From Planctomycetota bacterium (GTDB lineage: Bacteria > Planctomycetota > Planctomycetia > Gemmatales > Gemmataceae), in assembly GCA_021781415.1 (NCBI GenBank), contig JAJXWW010000128.1:17583-81582 (forward strand): DNA of 64,000 nucleotides. The letters are read 5' to 3'. Below are positions 28,428 to 37,552 of this stretch, piece after piece (position 1 is the first letter of the stretch; each line of letters opens with the position of its first letter). The notes below the pieces were generated by a model. The model was not told where the DNA came from. It ran no database searches and saw only the letters and a list, made by a program, of their open reading frames with translations. The position numbers and the translations under genes are program-made.

Positions 28428-28970
28428 TTATCCGAATTGAAAGGGATTGTCCGAGGACGGCGGCGCGGGCGGCTTCTTCGGCACTTTGCGCGGCGGCACC
28501 GGCGGTTCGTTAGCCGCGCGCCTGGGAGGTGCCGCCGCGACTGGACCGTTTCCCTCCGGTGTTTTCTGAACGAGTGGACGCCGCCGATTTCTCAACGTCG
28601 ACCACAACATCCACAGCAAAACGATCGCGGCGAAAAGCGCGCACGCTCCCATCACGGAGTAATCGAGAACGTAAGTGTGATGGAAAAGGAAATCCTCAAA
28701 TTTGTTCGCATCGCGGAGGGCGCGTCCTTGCTCGTCGTAGCGGAACAGCAGCCAGCGTCCCAGATACGCCAATGGATAATAGGCTAATAATGCCAGACTT
28801 GTGAGGAGCGAACGGAGCTTCTTAATCGGCGTGAAATAGCCGAGTATCAGCACCAAACAGCCCAATCCCAGCAAGACATAGCCGGCCAGAGGCATCGTTG
28901 GATATTTGGGCAGCGCGACGCGCTCGACCCAGGGAGGAATCTTCGCGGGACTGAACTCGATGGCGAACAT
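28428..28970 (-). CDS. Hypothetical membrane protein with Pro-rich cytoplasmic tail
   Basis: The 180-aa product has three hydrophobic segments (MPLAGYVLLGLGCLVLILGYF; SLLTSLALLAYYPLAYLG; VMGACALFAAIVLLWML) and a tail of Arg, Pro and Lys (residues about 130-180) ending NPFQFG. GGGAGAATAGG before the ATG lies within the end of the preceding gene, so the two are probably co-transcribed. I do not recognise a family. Confidence 0.75.
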   Translation of the reverse strand: MFAIEFSPAKIPPWVERVALPKYPTMPLAGYVLLGLGCLVLILGYFTPIKKLRSLLTSLALLAYYPLAYLGRWLLFRYDEQGRALRDANKFEDFLFHHTYVLDYSVMGACALFAAIVLLWMLWSTLRNRRRPLVQKTPEGNGPVAAAPPRRAANEPPVPPRKVPKKPPAPPSSDNPFQFG

Positions 28971-28984
28971 ACCTATTCTCCCGT

Positions 28985-29413
28985 TCAGTTCTGAATGCGA
29001 TCCTTGGGAGGCCGTTTAGTCGGCTCCTCGCTGCCGGAGTAGCCGTCTTTCTCCAGGCGCGGAGTGGAACTATTCGGCTTAAAGCGCTCGCTCCAACGGT
29101 CCAACTCCGCTCCGCTCACATCGAACGCCGGTTCGGAGGCGTCGATCGGCTGAAGGTTTTTGGCGATGAGGAAAGCAACGACTACGCCGAGAATCGCGCA
29201 GAGAAGGGCGAGGATATAAGCGAGCAAGTTCCCCAGACCTTCATTTTCCAATGCTAGTTCTGCGACGATCGCGCCGACAATAGCGCCGAAGAATTCGCCA
29301 CCGAACCAAAAAGCGACCATCATAAACTGATAGCGGCCCTTTTTTCGGCCTTTCTGTTCGACGATGACGCCGATCTTTTTTGCAAGGTTTATTAGGATGA
29401 TGATTTCAAGCAT
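28985..29413 (-). CDS. Hypothetical small membrane protein
   Basis: The 142-aa product starts at the ATG at 29413 (MLEIIILINLAKK), with GAGGTAGTT just upstream; an upstream start five codons earlier is less likely. It has a basic patch (EQKGRKKGRYQF), two hydrophobic segments (GGEFFGAIVGAIVAELAL; LLAYILALLCAILGVVVAFL) and a hydrophilic tail. It is followed 14 bases later by another membrane gene. No family is recognised. Confidence 0.7.
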   Translation of the reverse strand: MLEIIILINLAKKIGVIVEQKGRKKGRYQFMMVAFWFGGEFFGAIVGAIVAELALENEGLGNLLAYILALLCAILGVVVAFLIAKNLQPIDASEPAFDVSGAELDRWSERFKPNSSTPRLEKDGYSGSEEPTKRPPKDRIQN

Positions 29414-29478
29414 AACTACCTCACACAATCGAGTTTATTTGACGCGGCCTTCTCGCGGATCTCACATACGGTTGTAAA

Positions 29479-30915
29479 TCACAGCGCCGCACGGCGTCCG
29501 GCCTTGCTCGCTTCGATGCACGCGCCCGCCGTCGGCAACATTTTCCGTGGGCTGCATCGTCCCTCTGGATTGAACGCGGCGCGCAATCGTAACATCATGC
29601 CCAAATCGTCCGGCGAAAACAGTTTGGGCATGAAGTCGATCTTCTCGACGCCGATGCCGTGTTCGCCGGTGACGCTGCCGCCGACGCGGATACACTCGTC
29701 GAGAATCTCATTGCTGGCCGCCAACACGCGCTTTACCTGATCGGCGTCGCGCTCGTCGAACAGCAGAATCGGATGAATGTTGCCGTCGCCGGCATGGAAC
29801 ACATTGCAGATACGCAGATTGTATTTCTCGCCGATGCGCTGGATCACGCGGAGAATGTGCGGCAGGCGCGTGCGCGGCACGACGCCGTCTTGCGTGCAGT
29901 AGCTCGGAGCCAATCGTCCGACCGCTCCGAACGCCTGTTTGCGCGATTTCCACAGTAACAGCCGTTCGGCATCGCCGTTCGCGCGGCGAACCTCGCGGGC
30001 GCGGTTCTTCTTGGCGATGTCCACGATGCGTTCGGCTTCGTTGTCCAAGCCCGCTTCCAGGCCGTCCACTTCCATGATGAGAACCGCCCCGGCATCGAGC
30101 GGGAAGCCGAAATGAAACGCCTCCTCGACCGCTTGCAGGATGAGCGTATCGAGCATCTCCAGCGCGGCGGGGACAATTCCTTCGCCAATGAGATCGCTAA
30201 TGGTGTTGGTAGCGTCGTCCACGGTCTCGAAGACGCCGAGCAGGGTGCGATAGGCTGCCGGGTTGCGGGTGATGCGCACCCATGCCTTCGTGGCGATACC
30301 GAACGTGCCCTCCGAGCCGACGATGACGCCGGTGAGATCGTAGCCGGGATTGTCTTCCGTCGGCCCGCCGGCGCGAACGACGCGGCCATCGGGCAAGACG
30401 AACTCGACGCCGAGGACATGGTTGACCGTGACGCCGTACTTGAGCGTGTGCGGCCCGCCGGAGTTGGTGGCGACGTTGCCGCCGATGGTGCAAGCGCCCT
30501 GACTCGACGGATCGGGCGCGAAGTGCCAGCCGTGCGGTTTCAGATGGTTGGTCAACCACAAATTGACGACGCCCGGTTCGACGACGGCGAAGCGATTGCG
30601 ATAATCGACTTCGAGAATGCGTTTCATCCGCGACAGACCGATCGTGACGCCGCCACCGACCGGCAGACATCCTCCCGACAGGCTCGTACCCGCCCCGCGC
30701 GGCAGAAACGGCACGTCCAATTCGTTGCAGACGCGGACAATTTGCACGATCTGCTCGGTCGAAGTTGGGAAAACGACGACATCGGGCTTGTTCTTTTCGA
30801 TGGTGAAGCCGTCGCATTCGTAGACGAGCAGTTCACTTGGCGCGGTCAAAATACCGTCGCCGCCAACGATAGCGCGGAGCCGATCGAACAAAGCAGTGGT
30901 ACTCGCGGTAGACAT
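29479..30915 (-). CDS. glcD: FAD-binding oxidase, GlcD/D-lactate dehydrogenase family
   Basis: The 478-aa product has the FAD-binding type 4 fold: PRGAGTSLSGGCLPVGGGVTIG for the FAD diphosphate, PDPSSQGACTIGGNVATNSG, and the C-terminal oxidase signature GSVTGEHGIGVEKIDF. Enzymes of the family oxidise glycolate or D-lactate, passing electrons to a partner. Partners GlcE and GlcF are not adjacent, so substrate is open. The start at 30915 has only a weak ribosome site. A dispersed repeat lies upstream. Confidence 0.9.
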   Translation of the reverse strand: MSTASTTALFDRLRAIVGGDGILTAPSELLVYECDGFTIEKNKPDVVVFPTSTEQIVQIVRVCNELDVPFLPRGAGTSLSGGCLPVGGGVTIGLSRMKRILEVDYRNRFAVVEPGVVNLWLTNHLKPHGWHFAPDPSSQGACTIGGNVATNSGGPHTLKYGVTVNHVLGVEFVLPDGRVVRAGGPTEDNPGYDLTGVIVGSEGTFGIATKAWVRITRNPAAYRTLLGVFETVDDATNTISDLIGEGIVPAALEMLDTLILQAVEEAFHFGFPLDAGAVLIMEVDGLEAGLDNEAERIVDIAKKNRAREVRRANGDAERLLLWKSRKQAFGAVGRLAPSYCTQDGVVPRTRLPHILRVIQRIGEKYNLRICNVFHAGDGNIHPILLFDERDADQVKRVLAASNEILDECIRVGGSVTGEHGIGVEKIDFMPKLFSPDDLGMMLRLRAAFNPEGRCSPRKMLPTAGACIEASKAGRRAAL

Positions 30916-30980
30916 GGAGTTAGCTTACGGAAAGTTCGTTTGGGAGGGCGCGGAACCAAGTTTGAATGAAGGGTCGGCAG

Positions 30981-31027
30981 CAAAAGTCCCCTCTCCCCCG
31001 TACTCAGGGGAGAGAGGCTTTTGGGAC
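30981..31027. repeat. Dispersed C/G-rich palindromic repeat
   Basis: The core is CCCCTCTCCC, loop CCGTACTCA, GGGGAGAGAGGC, followed by CTTTTGGGAC, which pairs with the left flank GCAAAAGTCCC. It lies between the start of the GlcD-like gene and the end of the membrane-protein gene at 31034. Confidence 0.85.
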
Positions 31028-31033
31028 GGACTT

Positions 31034-31471
31034 TTAGCGTGTGAAAAGCGAGGCGACCGCTTCCACGAGATGCCGGGCGCTCAAGAACTGTCCGGCTCCG
31101 AGGTAGTCGATCGCGCTCAGGACGAACGCCACGTCGAGCGCGCCGAAGGTGTACGGCAACTTTCGCCCCTTCCAAGCGCGGAGGCGTTCGCGCAGTTTGG
31201 CGAAACGCTCGGAGCGGCGATCCCAGCGGACGAATGCGGATTCGACGCTATCGCGCTTTTCGGCGAGCACGGCCAGCTTATATTGCCGTTTCGCGCTCTG
31301 GTAAGGGTCTTGTCGGTTGCTGTTGCCTTCGCGGTAGCTGCTTTGTCGGAGCAACTCGTCCGCTTCCCCGGCGACGCGGGCATATCTCTTTTCCAACGCC
31401 GCGACACGCCGTTTGATCAGAAAATGGGCCACCCCGACGAGGAGCAGCAAAGCGGTGTACAAGAAAATCAT
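31034..31471 (-). CDS. Membrane-anchored coiled-coil hypothetical protein
   Basis: The 145-aa product starts at the ATG at 31471, with GGGAGGAACCC upstream, and begins with one hydrophobic segment (MIFLYTALLLLVGVAHFLI). The rest is charged and helical (VAALEKRYARVAGEADELLRQ; SAKRQYKLAVLAEKRD), with a second mildly hydrophobic stretch near the C-terminus (TFGALDVAFVLSAIDYLG). It reads like a membrane-anchored coiled coil. No family is recognised. Its stop abuts the dispersed repeat. Confidence 0.7.
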   Translation of the reverse strand: MIFLYTALLLLVGVAHFLIKRRVAALEKRYARVAGEADELLRQSSYREGNSNRQDPYQSAKRQYKLAVLAEKRDSVESAFVRWDRRSERFAKLRERLRAWKGRKLPYTFGALDVAFVLSAIDYLGAGQFLSARHLVEAVASLFTR

Positions 31472-31583
31472 GGGTTCCTCCCATCGGGTAATAGGGTGAA
31501 TCTCCGACCGCGACAACGGCGCGGCGGAGAAAACGGAATGAGCCGAAGGCTCACCAACGAACGTCGGGTCCGACTGTGCTTAA

Positions 31584-31652
31584 CTAGAGCCGACGAGTCG
31601 GCTCTAGGTTCGCACTTTCTCGCAACCTCGTTTCGCAAGGAAACGAGAAAGT
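31584..31652. repeat. Two adjacent palindromes upstream of the pterin dehydratase gene
   Basis: The first is a perfect 11-bp stem (CTAGAGCCGAC and complement, 31584-31607) with a 2-base loop. The second has outer arms ACTTTCTCG/CGAGAAAGT and inner CTCGTTT/AAACGAG (31614-31652). Between divergent genes they could be dispersed repeats or regulatory hairpins; I cannot tell which. Confidence 0.6.
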
Positions 31653-31713
31653 CGCGCCGCGTTCCCCTAAAATGACGGCGTCGAAGGCAACCGCATATTC
31701 GAGGAGGCCGAGC

Positions 31714-32079
31714 GTGGGCATCGAAGCGAAAGAATTGACGCGCAAGCACTGCCGCGCTTGCGAAGGCGGCGTGCCTTCGCTGAGCACCGACGAGGTACGG
31801 CAACACTTACAAGCCGTGCCGCTGTGGCGGCTCGACGGCGAGGGAAAGCGCATTCGTCGAGAATATCGCGTCAAAGACTTTGCCGCCGCGCTCGACTTCT
31901 TCGGGCGCGTGGGTCGAGTGGCCGAGAGCGAAGACCATCACCCCGACCTGCATCTGACCGGGTATCGCAACGTCGCTCTCGAACTGTACACCCATGCCGT
32001 GGACGGCTTGACGGAGAACGATTTCATCTTGGCGGCAAAGATCGACGAGATTCCGGTAGAACTGCAAACGAGAGGATAG
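31714..32079 (+). CDS. phhB: 4a-hydroxytetrahydrobiopterin dehydratase (pterin carbinolamine dehydratase)
   Basis: The enzyme recycles 4a-hydroxytetrahydrobiopterin produced by aromatic amino-acid hydroxylases, and a homologue can act in molybdopterin or pterin metabolism. The 121-aa product has the family core ESEDHHPDLHLTGYRNVALE with the catalytic His pair, then LYTHAVDGLTENDFILAAKI. I chose the GTG at 31714 because GGAGG lies 9-13 bases upstream; the preceding codons do not match the family. No hydroxylase gene is adjacent. It precedes kdsA by 80 bases. Confidence 0.92.
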   Translation: MGIEAKELTRKHCRACEGGVPSLSTDEVRQHLQAVPLWRLDGEGKRIRREYRVKDFAAALDFFGRVGRVAESEDHHPDLHLTGYRNVALELYTHAVDGLTENDFILAAKIDEIPVELQTRG

Positions 32080-32159
32080 CGGACGGAGCAGGGGGCGAGG
32101 ATGCGTTCCGTTCGCCGAGGGCCGTCGTCCGCTTCTTCTAAAAACACGGAGGGAAAGGC

Positions 32160-32987
32160 ATGAAGACGAGGAACGTGCAAATCGGCGAAGCGGTGTGTGG
32201 AACGGGCCAGCCGTTGCTATGGATACTCGGCCCGTGCGTCATTGAATCGCACGAATTGACGCTGCGCATCGCCGAGACGTTGGCCGAACTGGCGGCGAAG
32301 CTGAGCATCCCCGTGGTCTTCAAGGCGTCGTTCGACAAAGCCAATCGTACTTCGGGCAAATCGTTTCGAGGGCCGGGAGTGCGCGAGGGGATGAAAACGC
32401 TGGCCGCCGTCAAGCAACGCACCGGATTGCCACTCTTGACCGACGTTCACGAAACCTCACAAATCGAAGCCGTCGCCGAGGTGTGCGACGTGTTGCAGAT
32501 ACCGGCATTTCTCGCGCGGCAAACCGATTTGGTGTTGGCGGCGGGGCGAACGGGGCGCGTCGTCAACGTCAAAAAGGGGCAATTCATGGCCCCTTGGGAT
32601 ATGCGCAACGTCGCCGCCAAGATGGAGGAAGTCGATAATCGCCGCCTCTTACTGACGGAACGCGGGGTGTCGTTCGGCTACAACACGCTGGTGAGCGACA
32701 TGCGTTCGATCCCTTGGATGCAGGATTTGGGTTATCCCGTGATCTTTGACGCCACTCATAGCGTACAGACTCCTGGAGGCGCGGGAGACAAGAGCGGAGG
32801 CGACCGGCGCATGGTGTCGTATCTGGCGCGCGCGGCGACGGCGGCGGGATGCGACGGGCTGTTTTTAGAGACGCACCCTCGCCCCGACGACGCGCTCAGC
32901 GATGGCCCCAACATGGTGGCGCTAGACGACTTGCCCTCCTTGATCGCGTGTTGTCTGCGTCTGCGCCGCGCCTTGGAGACTCCGTGA
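32160..32987 (+). CDS. kdsA: 3-deoxy-8-phosphooctulonate synthase (KDO-8-phosphate synthase)
   Basis: KdsA condenses phosphoenolpyruvate with arabinose 5-phosphate to give Kdo-8-phosphate, the first step to the Kdo of lipopolysaccharide. The 275-aa product is normal length and has LGPCVIESHELTLRIAE, FKASFDKANRTSGKSFRGPG, LTDVHETSQIEAVAEVCDVL, KKGQFMAPWDMRNVAAK, FGYNTLVSDMRSIPWM, and FLETHPRPDDALSDGPNM. GGAGGGAAAGG precedes the ATG. The presence of kdsA supports a Gram-negative outer membrane with lipopolysaccharide or a related Kdo glycolipid in this organism. Confidence 0.96.
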   Translation: MKTRNVQIGEAVCGTGQPLLWILGPCVIESHELTLRIAETLAELAAKLSIPVVFKASFDKANRTSGKSFRGPGVREGMKTLAAVKQRTGLPLLTDVHETSQIEAVAEVCDVLQIPAFLARQTDLVLAAGRTGRVVNVKKGQFMAPWDMRNVAAKMEEVDNRRLLLTERGVSFGYNTLVSDMRSIPWMQDLGYPVIFDATHSVQTPGGAGDKSGGDRRMVSYLARAATAAGCDGLFLETHPRPDDALSDGPNMVALDDLPSLIACCLRLRRALETP

Positions 32988-33012
32988 GACCGACAACCGA
33001 GAGTAGGCATCC

Positions 33013-34980
33013 ATGAATCTCGATGAACCGCCGATGATGAGCCGGCGCGAAAGGCTCTTGTCCGGCTATGCCGTGTGGATCTGGCTGGTACCCCTCGTGT
33101 TGGCGGGGGCGATCTTCACGTTGTACTTCGTTCTGAGAGGGTCGGTCGCTCCCTCAAAGTCCGCGGCGCGCGGCCATGCCCAAAGCAAAGAAGGGAATCT
33201 CGACTCCGTTCGGCAAGGGCTGAGCCGGGAGACGCACCTCGTTGCTTGCCGCAACGCTTTGCAACAGGTCAACGCCGCGCTGGGCGAAAATCCCGCGCTC
33301 CGCTCGCCGCCTTGGAACGACGAACAAAAGCGCTGGCTCAACGAGAATATGAGTCTTGAGAGAGAGGAATTGTCCGAGCTGGAAATGAGCCATTACACCC
33401 GCTTGGACAATCACCATTTGTTTCGCTGCTTCCTGATGCGCGACGCCGCCAAGGCGTTGGAGGTCAAAGGCGTGCGCGGCAAAACCGGCACCGCCGCGCG
33501 GGAGACGCCTTTGGATCAGGCGGTGCGCGCCTTCGCCTGGGTCATGCGCGAGGTGCGGCTGCGGGAAGGAGACTCCGCCAATGCGCCGTCTTCCTATGTG
33601 GTGCGGCGCGGCACCGGCTCGGCGATGGAGCGCGCCCTGATCTTTGCCGATCTGCTCGAACAACTCGGCGATCCCGAAACTCCCGAACCGGAACTGCTCG
33701 CCTTCCTCCTTTTTCTTCCCAACGGCTCCGGCGCTCCCCGTTTGTGGACGTGCGGCGTGCTGGCCGGCGCGAGCCAAGAAGTCTATCTCTTCGATCCGGC
33801 TCTCGGTTTGCCTCTGCCCGGACCCAAAGGCGAAGGCATCGCCACGTTGGCTCAAGCGCTGGCGATGCCCGACGTGTTGGCCCAGATGAACCTCGACGAC
33901 AAACATCGCTATCCCGTCGCGATGGAACAAGCTCGAAAGGCGCAAGCCCAGCTCGTCTGTCCCCTGTCGGCACTCTCGCCCCGCATGCGCTACCTTCAAG
34001 ACAAATTGCTTGGCCCCGCGCTCCGCGTTCGCCTGGCCTACGATGCCGCCCGCGCGAAGGCGCGCGTCGAAACCGCCTGCGCGGCTGCCCTGGGCAAGCC
34101 CATGGCCGTATCCCTGTCGAAAAGCAACAGCACACTCCTGCGACGATTCTTATCGGTGGACGAGGGCGGCACGGATACCACCTACCTGGAGCAGCGTTTC
34201 ATGGTCGCCATGGTCCCCTGGTCGGCCATGCCCGCCGAGTTTTTGGACGAGAGACGTTTCCCGCCCAAAATCGGCTTGGGCGCGCGCGTCCGCGAACTGT
34301 TCGCCGCTCCCTTCATTCGCAACACGGTCGATTCCGGTCTGGCGCGCGATCTTCTCTTGCGAGGTCGCTACGGCTCGGCTCTGCCGGTCTTGGTCGAGGA
34401 GCGTGCCCAGTGGCGCAACCAGCGCGAACAAGCGGTCAATGCCAAGAATCTGGAACGGAAGGCAATGGAGTGGCTGGATAGCGCCACGGCGGTCTACGCC
34501 AGGCAATTGCAAGCCGCCACCCCGTCGGAGCGCGCGGACGCCGAACGGAGCATCAAGGCCGTGTGGGGCGGCGAGCGCGCTCGACCCATCTATGTTATTA
34601 TCAATGCCGCCGCCGCCGCCGCCCGCGAGCCGGAGACAGTCTATCAACTCGGTTTGTGCAGTCAGGAACAAGCCGAACAGATGCAAGCGCGGCTCGACGT
34701 GCAAGCCAAGGTCGGTGTCGCGCAGGAACCCCGCGAGAAAGAGAAGGCCGCCGCGGCTTGGCGCAAGGCACTCAGCGATTGGAGACGGTTCGAAGAGGAC
34801 TATCCCGATCATCCCGATCGTCACGCCGCCAGCCAAATGCGAGGCCGCGCCGCATCAATGCTCGGCGACAACCGCGCAGCCATCGACGCTTGGCAAAAAG
34901 TCCCCGCATCGGCCAACGCGCTCGAATCGCTCGCTTCACTCTATCTGGCGCGGCAGTGGCAAAAAAAACATCCCGAATAA
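33013..34980 (+). CDS. Large membrane-anchored hypothetical protein, transglutaminase-like core
   Basis: The 655-aa product has a hydrophobic anchor (residues about 22-42) and a long periplasmic or cytoplasmic domain. Part of the middle (TPLDQAVRAFAWVMREVRL; GTGSAMERALIFADLLEQLG) is reminiscent of transglutaminase-like folds, but the Cys-His-Asp triad is not clear (VLAGASQEVYLFDP lacks an obvious His). The C-terminal 100 residues include TPR-like helices (AAAAWRKALSDWRRFEEDYP; ASMLGDNRAAIDAW). It follows kdsA by 25 bases on the same strand, so may share its transcript. I do not assign a function. Confidence 0.8.
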   Translation: MNLDEPPMMSRRERLLSGYAVWIWLVPLVLAGAIFTLYFVLRGSVAPSKSAARGHAQSKEGNLDSVRQGLSRETHLVACRNALQQVNAALGENPALRSPPWNDEQKRWLNENMSLEREELSELEMSHYTRLDNHHLFRCFLMRDAAKALEVKGVRGKTGTAARETPLDQAVRAFAWVMREVRLREGDSANAPSSYVVRRGTGSAMERALIFADLLEQLGDPETPEPELLAFLLFLPNGSGAPRLWTCGVLAGASQEVYLFDPALGLPLPGPKGEGIATLAQALAMPDVLAQMNLDDKHRYPVAMEQARKAQAQLVCPLSALSPRMRYLQDKLLGPALRVRLAYDAARAKARVETACAAALGKPMAVSLSKSNSTLLRRFLSVDEGGTDTTYLEQRFMVAMVPWSAMPAEFLDERRFPPKIGLGARVRELFAAPFIRNTVDSGLARDLLLRGRYGSALPVLVEERAQWRNQREQAVNAKNLERKAMEWLDSATAVYARQLQAATPSERADAERSIKAVWGGERARPIYVIINAAAAAAREPETVYQLGLCSQEQAEQMQARLDVQAKVGVAQEPREKEKAAAAWRKALSDWRRFEEDYPDHPDRHAASQMRGRAASMLGDNRAAIDAWQKVPASANALESLASLYLARQWQKKHPE

Positions 34981-34983
34981 CAG

Positions 34984-35008
34984 GGTGGGTCTCGTTCCTC
35001 GACCCACC
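34984..35008. terminator. Hairpin between convergent genes
   Basis: GGTGGGTC (34984-34991) pairs with GACCCACC (35001-35008); a short TT follows on the plus strand. It lies 4 bases after the gene at 33013-34980, in the right place for a terminator. Confidence 0.55.
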
Positions 35009-35067
35009 TTACGGAACGCCTCACCCTATGGAACGCCCCATGCAGGAAGGGATTACGAACCCTATCC

Positions 35068-37437
35068 TTAACGCTGCCGGGTTACCGTGTCGAACGACTC
35101 GTTCAAAAGGGGATACTTGCGCCAGTCCTTATAGTCGAAGTGCCACCACTCGGCCTCGTAGACGGTGAAGCCTTCCTCTTGCATGGCGCGGCGGAGCAGA
35201 TCGCGGTGATAGCGCTGTAACGAGGTGCCGCCCAGATAATCCGCATAAGAGCGATCCGACATCTCATCGTATCCGCCCGTCATGGCAACGGCCTTGCCTG
35301 TCTTGCGGTCGAATAAGGTTAGATCGACGGCACAACCGCGATTGTGCCGCGAGCCTTGACCGGGATCGGCCACGAACACGCGCAGTTTTTCCGGCGTGGC
35401 GTCCCAGAACATTTTCGTAACCGACCAGGGACGATAGCCGTCGAACACGAGTAGGCCATAGCCTTGTTCCTCCAGCTTTTTATGTACGCGCGCCAACGCC
35501 TCGGCGGCGGGCTTTTGCAGGAACGCCTTGGCCGATGGGTACAGCGGTGTCGAGAGGAAATTGTTCGTGGTTGCGTAGCGGATGTCGAGCTTGATGGACG
35601 GATCGATTTTCAGCAACTCGACCAACTCCGGTTTGCGGAAGTCGCCCTTCTCTTGCGGCGGTTTCGCCTTGAGAGCCGCGCGGCGCAGTTCGTCGATGGG
35701 GTGGAGCGGCGTAATCTTGAACGTCTCGCCGTTCTCGCCGTCGATCTTACGGCGTTCGAAGACGACGCTGGCCGCCTCGACGCGCTGGGCGCGCCCTTTG
35801 TCGCCGCGCGTGAAAATCAACTTTTCACCGAGATATAGTCCGTATTCGGGAAATTGGAACTCATTCTCGCCCAACTCTTTCAAGGGATAGAGAAAGAACC
35901 ACTCGATGAGCGCATACAGTTTCCCCTCGCGTTCCAAGATGACGAGCGTGTTGTGGTCCCAGCCGTATTCGCCCAGCAGTCCCAGCCATTTCTCCGGGCA
36001 CGGCTTGGGTTTCGTCGCCGGTATGCGCTCGTAGGTCTTGTCGGCGAGACGCAATTTGTTGTCCCGCATTTCAAGGGTCGGCCCGTAATCCACCCGATCG
36101 TCCACGACGAGTTTCTCGCCGCGCGCGCGCAGCTCGAGGCGGTAGCCGCCGCGATCGGGCAACCCCCACAGATGGCCGTCGCGTTCCAACAGGTCGAACC
36201 AGCGGTCGCCGCTCTGATAACGACCGGCCAATTGCCGCGCTCGTTCGGTGGACAGCGGTTGCGTCTCCTCGATTTCCGGCAACGGTTTACTCTCTTTGGC
36301 GGCGAGCATCTGTTGCAGAGCGACTTTGGCGATGCGATTGGCCACGCCGTTGGCCACGTCGCGCGCAATCACCACGACGACGCCAAGCTTCTCCTTGGGC
36401 AGCGCTTGCAGCTGCGTGGCAAAGCCGTAGATCGCCCCGCCGTGACTGATGCTCTTGCGGCCCTCCAATTCCGAGAGATAAAAACCGAGTCCGAAACTCT
36501 CTTTGGGCGCTTTTTCATCCTTGCCCACGAATTGCGGCGTCCACATCTGTTCGAGTGTTTTCGCCTCGACGATTTGCCCGTGCGGTCCCTTGCCTCCGGC
36601 GAACAGGACGCTGAGAAATCGCCCCAAATCGAGGACGTTGGTATACATGCTGCCGGCGGGTGCCATGCCCAGCTCGAACGTCGGCGCGGGAAACTCGCGT
36701 CCGGGATAGGTCCACATGACCGCCTGCGCCAAGTTCTTATTGATGTCCGCGTTCGGCTCGAAACTGCTGTGCTTCATGTCCAGCGGATCGAGTAGAGTGC
36801 GCCACAGATAGCGCGGGAACGATTGCTTTTGCGTCTCTTGCAGGACAAATCCGACCGTGGCGATGGCGGCGTTGCTGTACTTCATCTGAGTTTCGGGTTT
36901 GTAGACCAGCCGCGTTTTGTTCAGACTCTCGACCATTTTCGCCAGGGAAGGTCCGGTCGGATCGAAGTAATTGCCGACGGGCGGCTCGCGCACCAAACCC
37001 GAACGATGAGCCATCATTTGCCTTAAGGTGATCGGTTTGTCGAACGGATTGTCCGGCTTGAAGTCCGGAAGATATTTCGTGAGAGGAGCATCGAGATCGA
37101 GAACCCCTCGCTCCACCAGTTGCATGACGGCGAGATCGGTGAACAGCTTCGACACCGAACCGACGCGGTAGATGGTGTCGGCGGTGGCGGGCACTTTCGC
37201 CTTGGGATCGGCAAAACCGAAACCGCGCGCCCAGACGATGCGCCGATCGTCCACGAGGGCGATCGACAGAGCCGGCAGATTTTTCTCGCGCACCTGCCGT
37301 TCGACAAACGGAGCCAGGCGTTCGACGACGGCCTTATAATTCTGCGGCGGCTCGACGACCGGCTCGCTCCAACCGTACACGCTCGGCCGGATCAGAAAAG
37401 CCAAGGCGAGCAAGACGGAGATTCCGGGTCGGTGCAT
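35068..37437 (-). CDS. Exported fusion: class C beta-lactamase-like hydrolase plus VanX-like D-Ala-D-Ala dipeptidase
   Basis: The 789-aa product starts at the ATG at 37437 (GGAG about 10 bases upstream) with a signal peptide. Residues about 35-390 form a serine beta-lactamase/DD-peptidase-type fold with all three motifs: SVSK (Ser94, Lys97), YSN (187-189) and HGG (332-334). Residues about 395-600 are an inter-domain stretch resembling DUF3471-type beta regions. Residues about 610-789 form a VanX/DdpX-type peptidase: DGYRPW (Arg669), SRHNRGCAVD (zinc ligands His698 and Asp705) and EAEWWHFDY (Glu763, zinc ligand His766), with the same 7- and 3-residue spacings as VanX. One chain could thus first cleave then degrade D-Ala-D-Ala peptides. 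Both enzyme sites look intact. Confidence 0.9.
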   Translation of the reverse strand: MHRPGISVLLALAFLIRPSVYGWSEPVVEPPQNYKAVVERLAPFVERQVREKNLPALSIALVDDRRIVWARGFGFADPKAKVPATADTIYRVGSVSKLFTDLAVMQLVERGVLDLDAPLTKYLPDFKPDNPFDKPITLRQMMAHRSGLVREPPVGNYFDPTGPSLAKMVESLNKTRLVYKPETQMKYSNAAIATVGFVLQETQKQSFPRYLWRTLLDPLDMKHSSFEPNADINKNLAQAVMWTYPGREFPAPTFELGMAPAGSMYTNVLDLGRFLSVLFAGGKGPHGQIVEAKTLEQMWTPQFVGKDEKAPKESFGLGFYLSELEGRKSISHGGAIYGFATQLQALPKEKLGVVVVIARDVANGVANRIAKVALQQMLAAKESKPLPEIEETQPLSTERARQLAGRYQSGDRWFDLLERDGHLWGLPDRGGYRLELRARGEKLVVDDRVDYGPTLEMRDNKLRLADKTYERIPATKPKPCPEKWLGLLGEYGWDHNTLVILEREGKLYALIEWFFLYPLKELGENEFQFPEYGLYLGEKLIFTRGDKGRAQRVEAASVVFERRKIDGENGETFKITPLHPIDELRRAALKAKPPQEKGDFRKPELVELLKIDPSIKLDIRYATTNNFLSTPLYPSAKAFLQKPAAEALARVHKKLEEQGYGLLVFDGYRPWSVTKMFWDATPEKLRVFVADPGQGSRHNRGCAVDLTLFDRKTGKAVAMTGGYDEMSDRSYADYLGGTSLQRYHRDLLRRAMQEEGFTVYEAEWWHFDYKDWRKYPLLNESFDTVTRQR

Positions 37438-37552
37438 GGGTGGACTCCTGAAGTCGGTCGGTCGTTTGCGGCATTCCAATTAGCGTCGCACGGCGGATCG
37501 TGCGAATCAACGCTCGGGCGCGGAAGGAGAGTATCCCTCCGTTCGTCTGCTC

